Part shown: piece by piece, positions 56,368-64,000 of the stretch
How positions within the stretch are numbered: the first letter of the stretch is position 1
Layout of the letters: each line of letters starts with the position of its first letter
Assembly (NCBI RefSeq): GCF_902686445.1
Contig: NC_062232.1
Coordinates: forward strand, 87,902,932-87,966,931
DNA length: 64,000 nucleotides
DNA from: Sciurus carolinensis
Taxonomy: Eukaryota > Chordata > Mammalia > Rodentia > Sciuridae
Reading direction: 5' to 3'
Notes under the pieces: model-generated
Seen by the model: the letters and a program-made list of their open reading frames with translations, nothing else
Database searches by the model: none
What the model was told of the DNA's origin: nothing
Made by a program: the position numbers and the translations under genes

Positions 56368-56793
56368 TGTTATAGTTTGGAGGTGAAGTGTCCCCCAAAA
56401 GCTCACATGTGAGACAGTGCAAGAAGGTTCAGAGTAAAAATGATAGGGTTGTAAGAGTCTTAACCCAATCAGTTATTTAATTCCCTGATTGGGATTAACT
56501 GAGTGGTAACTGAAGTGGTAGGGTGTGGCTGGAGGAGGTTGGGGCATGACTTTGGGGTATAAATTTTGTATCTGGAAAGTGGAGACTCTCTGCCTCCTGA
56601 TCATCATGATGTAAGCTGCTTCCTCCCATAACCCTCTTCCGCCTCTTCAGCCCACCTTGAGCCCTGAGGAATGGAGCTGGCCTTCCATGGACTAAGACCT
56701 CTGAATCCGTGAGCCTTTAAATAAACCTTTCCTCCTCTATAATTGTGCTGATCAGATCATTTAGTCACAGCAGCAAAAAAGCTGACTAAAACA
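56368..56793 (+). repeat. MaLR-type solo LTR, direct orientation
   Basis: Starts 'tgttatagtttggaggtga', ends 'aaaaagctgactaaaaca'; 'tgagcctttaaataaacc' is the polyadenylation end. The flanks TAACC and CAACC form an imperfect 5-bp duplication. It splits the ancient L1M. Confidence 0.75.
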
Positions 56794-57290
56794 CAACCTA
56801 ACAATGCATTGTTATAATTATGGCTTTAATTTTTTTTTCATTATTCACACTTCTACTTTGCTACCACCTGCCTACCTTGTGCTGTTGCCAAATACATTTT
56901 ACATATTTTACATTTCTGTATGTTGTAGGTTTAACAATACTTTTCATACAATTGTTTTACATAATTGCTTTTTAAATCAGAGAAGAGGGAAGAAAATATG
57001 CATTAATGGTGTCTATTATAATTACATAAATACTTTTACGTTTGCATTCATGTAGATTTGAACCATCTTGTTTCAAACTGAAGAATTTCCTTTACTATTT
57101 CTTGTAAGGGAGGTATACTAAGAATAAATCCAGTGGATTTTTTTAAACTGGAACAGTCTATTGAATCTTCATTTTAAATAATAGTTTTGCTGGATATAGT
57201 AGTATAATTTGAGAGGTTTTAACTTTGTTTTGTTTTTTAACATATTTCAGAAGTTTTCAGCCTTTATTTCACAGAACATTTTCTTTCCCT
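56794..57290 (-). mobile_element. Ancient L1M fragment, right part
   Basis: 'tttactatttcttgtaaggg' and 'agttttgctggatatagtag' match, with decay, L1 ORF1/ORF2-junction text in reverse. No frame survives. Confidence 0.5.
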
Positions 57291-59034
57291 TCACCTCTCC
57301 TTTTTTTGTTGTTTATTGTTATAGTCATTTCCTAAGATTTTAATTGTTTTTTTTTTCTCATAATTTTCACCAGTTTTACCAAGGAGTCGGTCAATGGGGC
57401 TCTTCATGATATAATGCTTAAAGTAAATCTCCTCAATGCTAAAAATATTAATTCCTACTTCAAGAGATTGATAAAATAATACAAAGCAGCACTGTTCATT
57501 TTGAAAAATAGAGTCCAAACTACACATGTTCTGCAATAAAAATATGAGGGCAAATCAAATCTATCATATATTAAAATATTCTATAGTGCTACAACCACTT
57601 CAAAATATTGATACAAATGTGGGTTTTTAACAAATGGTTTCATGAAGAAACATGTACTTTGGAAGGTAGGGCCAAAGACACACAAGTTATCCCAGGGGAA
57701 ATGCACATAGGGTCCCCCTCAAATTGCAATAAAAAGCAAAAAATACTTAAAATATAAAAAGTAGTATGTAAAAAGATAACCTCACTATTGAATGATCAAT
57801 TAAATGCAAAGATGATCAGCATTTAGATTCTTATTCCAAAGGCCCAACCAACTCACCATTTAACCCAACATGCCAAAAGACAAAAAATTACAAAAAATGC
57901 TGTTGGCCATGGTTTGAGGAACCATGCACTGTTGGCATGTACTCAAGATCACACAACTGGGAATTGGAGAGCCAAAATAGGATTCCAAGTCTGTCTGCCT
58001 CCAAGGCAGGCAGATGTGCTGTCTCCACCACTCATCACCTTCTCCTGGACTTGAAATTAGGGCTCTGTGTTACAATGTAATTTTAGTTTGTTCTCTCTGT
58101 CTCTTGCTATTTCTCTACAAAAAGTAGAAAAAACAGATAAATGTCAAAGTCAGAGGATAAATGGGGGCAAGAAAATAAACCCAGAGCAGTGAGTCACACT
58201 GCCAACATGTACCTATTTAGGTTTCATGGGCATAGAGAACTTTCTATCAGATTTAGCTCAAGACCAGGGAGTTTGTATGTTACTAAAAGGATACTAAATT
58301 TCACTATATGTTTTTCTCCACAAATGGGATCATTAATATATGCCATTCCATGATTTTATTTTTTATCATTATGTGACATCTTTCCATGTCAGTAAATATA
58401 ATTCAGTCTGCTTTTTAAAGCTTAATTAGTATTCCATTGAATGTGTATATGATCATGAAAGTGATTTCATGCTGTACTTCACATCCTATTAAAATAAATT
58501 TCATGTATTTTTCCTCTTTCTTCTGAAACTTGGAAAATTCATATTTGTGACATGTTCTGAAGAAACCTAGTCTAAAAGTCAAACGGCAAAAGAAAAACAC
58601 TTTGGGCAGTAGGTACATAATCAGCACTTGCCATGCTATGGAAATTCCACCTTCATCTACAGATCTCTGTGGTGTGTGTGTATGTGTACTCTGTGGAAAG
58701 TAAGGGAAAGGGGTCACAAAATGAGACATGCTCTTCTCAGTTCAATTTATTTGATAGTATAAGAAAGTTCATGAAAATGATCCAAAATAATGTTGAAAAT
58801 GATAAAGAAGTAACTATCAGTCATCTTCAATGTCATCAGTTCAAGAGGTTTTAGATAAACCTTTAGATATATGTATATACTTACAAACATTTATTGTATT
58901 AATGCATACAAACTCTTGAAAATGTGGTATACATCATGGTGGAATATTTTTCTTTTGAACTCAAGAGCAGATTTGAATATTCTTCCATATTCCTATATGT
59001 TTATATCTTTTGCGTGTGAATCACTTTCAAGAAA
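57291..59034. other. AT-rich non-coding DNA
   Basis: No supported gene or repeat boundary; short frames (for example 104 codons on the minus strand at 58415-58729) have no domain support. Confidence 0.4.
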
Positions 59035-59049
59035 TGTCTGTATATTTTT

Positions 59050-59143
59050 TTTTTCTTTTTTTTTTGTGGTACTGGGGATTGAACTCAGGGCCTGGTGCTT
59101 GCGAGGCAAGCACTCTACCAGCTGAGCTATCTCCCCAGCCCCT
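59050..59143 (-). mobile_element. ID SINE (short form), reverse orientation, exact target duplication
   Basis: 'ggtactggggattgaactca ... accagctgagctatctcccc' is a near-consensus reversed ID. 'tgtctgtatattttt' is exact at 59035-59049 and 59144-59158. Low divergence indicates a recent insertion. Confidence 0.9.
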
Positions 59144-59159
59144 TGTCTGTATATTTTTA

Positions 59160-59800
59160 AATATTAAACTTTAGTTGCATTCTGATTACAAAACAATATG
59201 GAATTAAAATAAATGCATGGAAGGGAAATCATTAAAATGAGAAGGTCAACAATCTGGTCACCCTATTCTTGCACCCCTTTGTAAGATAACTACTATTAAA
59301 AATTTGTCTACCTCCCATCCCTTCCAATTATTTTTCATTTTATTTTCTGTCTCTACAAGAGTACACCACTTGCTCATTCACACTCTCTCCCACCCCACCC
59401 ACTGTGAATTGAGAAATAATTAGAAATAGATATACATATATCAATATAAAACCATACTGAATTGATCTTTACCTTACCAATAATAATATATGCTAAATAT
59501 CACCTAAACAATTTTTGAACTATAGTCTTCACAGACTCTTGATGTAAATGAGTATCAAATATCAAAGTTGACTACTAACTTTAATATCTCAAGGACTGCA
59601 ATAAAATTATCATTAAAAGCAGAGAATCTTCAAGAAATAAAATACAAAATGAGAAATTAACAATACTTAGAGACAATATCCCAATTCAGAATCTCTTTTA
59701 TTGTTCCCAAAATACTTTGTAACACTACCTCTCCCTGCCTCTGTCCATTTTTTCAGCAAAACTTAACTCTAACTCAGGTAAACTTTTATCACAGGAATAA
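59160..59800. other. AT-rich non-coding DNA
   Basis: Nothing recognised. Confidence 0.4.
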
Positions 59801-60107
59801 ATCCATTTTGGTCATAATGTATCTTTTTGGTGTGCCACTGAATTTTGTTTGCTAGAATTTTACTGAGGATTTTTGCATCTATGTTTACCAGTGATATTGG
59901 CTTGCATTTTTCATTTTGTTTGGTATCTTTTTTCTAGTTTTGATATCAGAGGGATTCTGGCTTCAAAAAATGAGCTTAGAAGACATCTCCCATTTATTGG
60001 AAATGTATAAGAAAGATCAGTATTAATTCTTCTTTAAATGTTTGGTAGAATTTAACCGTGATGTCATCTGGTCATAAATTTTTCTTTGTTGGGAGATTTT
60101 TTATTGT
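59801..60107 (-). mobile_element. Ancient L1M ORF2 fragment (RT region)
   Basis: 'aggaataaatccattttggtc', 'ggatttttgcatctatgtt' and 'tgatatcagagggattctgg' are decayed RT-domain text on the minus strand. The element continues in pieces at 60385 and 61330. Confidence 0.7.
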
Positions 60108-60185
60108 TTGTTCTATTTAGTTATACATGATAGCAGAATGCATTTTGATTCATTGTACACAAATGGAGTACAACTTTTAATTTCT
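60108..60185 (-). mobile_element. Short L1 3' tip insertion
   Basis: 'tagttatacatgatagcag' and 'gtacacaaatggagtacaac' match the 3' tip text of the fragments at 6655 and 61680. It interrupts the ancient L1M. Confidence 0.6.
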
Positions 60186-60384
60186 CTTATAGTCAGGTTT
60201 TTAATTGCTATTTCAATCTTCCTATTTATAATATTAATAAATGAAGATAATAAATAAAACAAAATGAAAATGCTGTTTTCCTTTGGGTATATACCCAAAT
60301 GAAGTCAACATTCTGTTAATATTTCTTTTTTTTCAGTACCTTCATATATGTGATGTGTTAGAATAGACTGAATTATGCTGCAAT

Positions 60385-60725
60385 AACAAACAATCCCAAT
60401 AGACAAAGGTTTCCTAACTTGTCTATCTTGCTTGTTCAGGGTGTTCTATTTCTTCTTGATCCAGTCTTGTTAGGTTGTATGTTTCTAGGGATTCACTCAA
60501 TTTGTTGGCATATAATTGATCCTAATTGTCCCTTATAATTCATTTTTGTATTACTGAGACATCCATTGTAATGTCTCCTCTTTCATTTATAACTTTGAGT
60601 CTTCATTTTTCCTTAATCAATTTAAGGGTTCATTGGTTTTATTTTTTCAAAAGCATTTTGTTTTGTCAATTTTTTCTATATGCCAAATTTTTCTATTTGA
60701 TTAATATCTGCCTTTTTATTTTTAT
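60385..60725 (-). mobile_element. Ancient L1M fragment
   Basis: 'gttgtatgtttctagggatt', 'caatttgttggcatataatt' and 'atttataactttgagtctt' continue the decayed ORF2 order. Confidence 0.65.
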
Positions 60726-60989
60726 AGTATTATAATCAGACATTTTAGAGTATTATAATTATACATTATTTTGACAAAATAATACATGTAGAGATTTGAT
60801 TTCAATTTCTATCTCTACCCTTTCCCTTCCCTCCTCCTAACCCCTGTTTTCTGTCCCCTCTTCTATTTATCTCCCTTTCACTTATTCATTTATTTATTTT
60901 TATTGATATTTTCTACATATATATGCAGGTGAAATTCCTTTTGGTACATTTATATATGTATGGAATGACATTTTCTAGTAAATTTTTGG
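60726..60989 (-). mobile_element. Possible old L1 3' UTR fragment
   Basis: 'tacatgtagagatttgattt' followed by a C/T-rich tract (about 60820-60890) is arranged like an L1 3' end on the minus strand. Weak. Confidence 0.35.
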
Positions 60990-61215
60990 ATATGGAGAAA
61001 ATCATGCTAAGTGAAATAAGCCAGACTCAGAAAGTCAAGAGCCAAATGTTTCCTCTCATATGTGGAAGCTAGAGCAAATAAGGGGAATAAGGTGACAGGA
61101 AAGGAGAATGGATACCATAGATATAAGATAGATAAGTAGAATAGAAGAAGAACAAGAAAGGAGGAAGATGGAAGGGAAATGGGTAGAAATCTGGAATGAA
61201 ATAAACAATAGCTTG
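60990..61215 (+). mobile_element. Old L1 3' UTR fragment (plus strand)
   Basis: 'gagaaaatcatgctaagtga' and 'aataagccagactcagaaag' match the ORF2 end also seen in L1-B at 41.95-41.99 kb, followed by an A/G-rich 3' UTR. Confidence 0.65.
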
Positions 61216-61329
61216 TTTCATATCTGTTTTGATTTTTATTATTTCCTTCCTTCTGCCCATTTACAGCTTAGTTTATTCTTCATCTTGGTTTCACAGACAA
61301 AGTTTGGTTGTTTATTTGAGAACATTTTT

Positions 61330-61679
61330 CTTTTTTGTTTACTTTTTTAATGTAGGCATTTATCACTATGAACTTCCTTCTTAGTACTGCTTTTGTTGCA
61401 TCCTATGTTTTGATAAGTTGTGGTTTTCTCTTTGAACTGGCAATTTGTTCAAGAGTGTGTTATTTAGTTTCCATGTGTTTGCGAAAATTCCCCCTTTTTG
61501 CTGCTATTGATTTCTAAGTGTCATACCATCATGGTTGGAAAATATACTTTGTATGATTTCAATTCTTCTTAAATTTGTTAAGACTTGTTTTTAGAACAAG
61601 CATGTGATCTATCCTGGAGAATCTTTAGCACGTGCTTGTGAAAATTTTGGTATCCTTCAGAAATTGGGCAGAAAGTTCT
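61330..61679 (-). mobile_element. Ancient L1M fragment (endonuclease region), left part
   Basis: 'cttcttagtactgcttttg', 'tgttgcatcctatgttttg' and 'catgtgatctatcctggaga' are old L1 ORF2 endonuclease-domain text in reverse. Continues at 62194. Confidence 0.7.
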
Positions 61680-62193
61680 TTTTTTTATTAAAATCTTTTT
61701 TATTTTTACATACACATTTTGATTCATTGTACACACATGCGGTACAACTTTTCATTTCTATAGTTGTACACAATGTAGATTCACACCATTCACGTAATCA
61801 TACATATACATAGAATAATACTGTCTGTTTTGTTCTACTATCTTTCTGTCCTCTACTCCCTTACACCCCATTTTCCTCTACACCTTCCAAATTTCCTTCA
61901 TTCTTCTCTTCCCCCATCGCCCCCCCCATTATATATTGTCATGCATTTATCAGAGTAAACATTCGACCTTTGGTTTTTTGGGCTTGGCCTATTTCACTTA
62001 GCATGATATTTTCCAACTTCATCCATTTACCTGCAAATGACATAATTTTATTCTTCTTTATGGCTGAGTAATATTCCATTTTGTATATATGCCACAGTTT
62101 CTTTATCCATTTTTCAATTAAAGGGCATCTAGGTTGGTTCCACAATCTAGCTATTGTGAACTGAGCTGCTATGAACATTGATGTGGCTGCATC
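61680..62193 (-). mobile_element. 5'-truncated L1 3' end insertion
   Basis: T-rich tail, 3' UTR, then ORF2 C-terminus (80-codon frame 61939-62178 with '[19 protein letters not shown]' as in L1-A). AGTTCTTT flanks it on both sides (about 61673-61681 and 62189-62198), a probable short target duplication. Intermediate age. Confidence 0.8.
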
Positions 62194-62425
62194 AGTTCTT
62201 TATATATATGCTGCATCCATTTGGTCTGTACTGATATTCAATTCTACTGCATCTTCATTGATTTTCTGTCTAGAGTTCTATCCATTATTGAAAGTGGAAT
62301 ATTGAAGCCTCCTGCAATAATTATATTGATGTCAATTTCTCTTTCTAGATCTGTCAGTTTTCTCTTTAAATGTTTAGGTGCCCTAATATCAATATGCATA
62401 TATGTTTATTAATTAATATTTAATT
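62194..62425 (-). mobile_element. Ancient L1M fragment, right part
   Basis: 'ctgtctagagttctatccat', 'attgaagcctcctgcaata' continue the endonuclease-domain order. Confidence 0.65.
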
Positions 62426-62429
62426 GTAC

Positions 62430-63480
62430 ATTTCCATGTGTTACAGTGTGATAATTTGTTATATGTTTACAATATGTAAGTTCATATCAGGGAAATTATA
62501 ATTTCCATCTCCTTAAACATTTAAAACGTTTTTTGACTAACATGCAATAACCGTGCATATTTACAAAGTACACTGTGTAATACTTGAGTACACGTTAAAA
62601 TATGTACTGATTGATCAAGACAATTTGTGGTACCATCTCCTTATCAGTATGTTGTGTTTGAGCCTTCAATCTCCTCTTATCTAGTTGTTACTAAACTATT
62701 TAATGGGCTGCTGCAAACTACAGTCACTCCACTCTCATATAGAACACTAGAACTTATTCTTTCTAACCCTGCCAAATGTCTCTCTGTGCCCATTCATAGT
62801 AATCATTATTATACATTCAGATCAACTATTTTTAGCATCCACATATGAGAAGAAATATGTTGTATTTGTGTCTGGCTTGTTCCATATAACATGAGGTCCT
62901 CCACTTATATTCATTTTGCTGCAAATGATATTCTTTTTATGGCTTAACAATACTCCATTATGTATGTACGTATGTATATATATGCATATATATCATATTT
63001 TCTTTATTCATTCACTTATTGATGGTAATTTAGGTTGATTCCACATCTTAGCTATTTTGAATAGTGCAGCAGCAAACATGGGATATGGAGACCTCTTTGA
63101 TATGATTATATCATTTCCTTTGGATGTATATACCCAGAAGTGGGATAGGAAAATCATATGGTAGATCTATTTTAAGTTTTCTTGAAGAAATTCCTTACTG
63201 TTCTCCATAGTGGCTTTACTATATGAGTATAGTAAATGAATACTATATGAGTTCCCTTTTCTTCTTTTTCCACTTCCTTTCCAGCATTTCTGTTTGCCTA
63301 TTTGAATGTAGACATAGTAATAGGTGAGATGATATCTAATTGTCATTTTGATTTGCATTTCCCTGGTGACTAATGATGTTAAGCATTTTTCATAAATATG
63401 TTAGCCATTTGAACTTCATCTTTTGAGAAGTGTTACATTATCTTGGTGAGCTTACCTTTTTCATAATGTAATGGCTTTCA
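62430..63480 (-). mobile_element. Ancient L1M 3' end (minus strand)
   Basis: 'acaatactccattatgtatg', 'ttaggttgattccacatctt', 'gcagcagcaaacatgggata' and 'tatacccagaagtgggata' are the reversed old-L1 ORF2 end; the left part is its 3' UTR. No open frame. Confidence 0.75.
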
Positions 63481-63875
63481 TTGACTCTAGAGACTATTTT
63501 TTTACTTTATAATATACATATAGTCACTCCTGCTTTCTTTTGGTAACCAGGTGTGTGGTATATTCACTTTCAGCCTTCCTTAAATATAAATTGAGTTTAT
63601 TATAAACAGCATACATTTGAATTTTTTTAACTCCATTTTATATTTTTTCTAGGGAGCTTATCCATTTACATTTAAAATAATTTTTTTAAAGGAGGAATAT
63701 TTCTGGCCATTTTGTTAACTCTCTTTGGTTTGTCTTTTAGTTGCTTCTTGTTCTATCTTGCTGTCTTCTTTTATATTTCATTTATTTTGTTTTTATTTTC
63801 CTTGTTTGGATGCATATGGTTTGATTTATTTCTCTTCTTTTGTGGAACTTCTTTACTTCTTCTTTTTACTTTTTG
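63481..63875. other. T-rich non-coding DNA, probably decayed L1M
   Basis: Composition and phrases such as 'gggagcttatccatttacatt' suggest more ancient L1 in reverse. Small hydrophobic frames (85 codons at 63712) are artefacts of T-richness. Confidence 0.4.
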
Positions 63876-64000
63876 GTATGGTATTGAACCCATGGGCACT
63901 TTAACACTGAGCTACATCCGTAGACCTTTAGACCTTTTTAATTTTTGTTCTGAGACAGGATGTCACTAAGTTACTTACGGTCTTGGTAAATTGCTGACAC
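63876..64000 (-). mobile_element. MEN (B1-ID) SINE, reverse orientation, cut by the window end
   Basis: 'ggtattgaacccatgggcac' (reversed ID) then 'gagacaggatgtcactaagt' (reversed B1); the rest lies beyond 64000. Confidence 0.7.

Noticed and set aside
59060..59140. tRNA-like sequence with A and B boxes
   Set aside because: It is a near-consensus ID SINE with target duplication and A-tail, not a tRNA gene; no cloverleaf acceptor stem closes.

Overview
The window is vertebrate, almost certainly mammalian nuclear DNA, and most likely from a squirrel-family rodent (Sciuridae: ground squirrel, marmot or tree squirrel). The lineage call rests on the short interspersed repeats: tRNA-Ala-derived ID-type SINEs and B1-plus-ID dimers (MEN / B1-dID type), together with rodent-style ERVL-MaLR LTRs and a young L1 family with a GC-rich tandem-repeat 5' UTR. 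I see no prokaryotic gene, CRISPR array, rRNA or tRNA gene. No host gene looks intact from end to end. Family names for repeats are from memory of consensus features, not from a search.

Layout. 1-4.2 kb: AT-rich non-coding DNA with two or three eroded LTRs. 4.27-6.4 kb: the only host-gene-like locus, a minus-strand, apparently intronless copy of a nucleosome assembly protein 1 (NAP1)-family gene with a CpG-rich promoter and an intact acidic 183-residue N-terminal frame; the NAP domain behind it is broken. 6.6-9.2 kb: L1 3' fragment, MEN SINEs, MaLR LTR. 9.2-18.1 kb: one MaLR provirus with a 5-bp target duplication (GTGAA), split by a full-length minus-strand L1 (L1-A, 9.9-16.8 kb) with its own 13-bp duplication. 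18.29-25.17 kb: a complete class-I endogenous retrovirus on the minus strand with two LTRs, a tRNA-Phe-like primer site, gag, pro-pol and a polypurine tract but no env. It sits at the edge of a much older ERVL fossil (about 25.5-31 kb, minus strand) that is peppered with later LTR and SINE insertions. 33.8-48.7 kb: an L1 nest. A minus-strand full-length L1 (L1-C) is split by a plus-strand full-length L1 (L1-B, 35.72-42.27 kb, 15-bp duplication), and the 5' end of L1-C abuts the 5' part of an older L1 (L1-D). 48.7-64 kb: ancient L1M-type fragments on both strands, a few SINEs and LTRs, a GATA microsatellite and long featureless AT-rich stretches.

Nothing here is a pathway or operon; the 'system' is a stack of retroelements that can be dated relative to one another. 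The observation I consider least ordinary is an antisense reading frame in the 5' UTR of this L1 family. It starts at the same ATG and keeps the same frame in the copies compared (L1-A, -B, -C, -D), and is open for 293 codons in L1-B. It recalls primate L1 ORF0 in position and orientation but has an unrelated sequence. Second are the env-less ERV whose gag, pro and pol share one reading frame, and the CpG-island NAP1-like locus.
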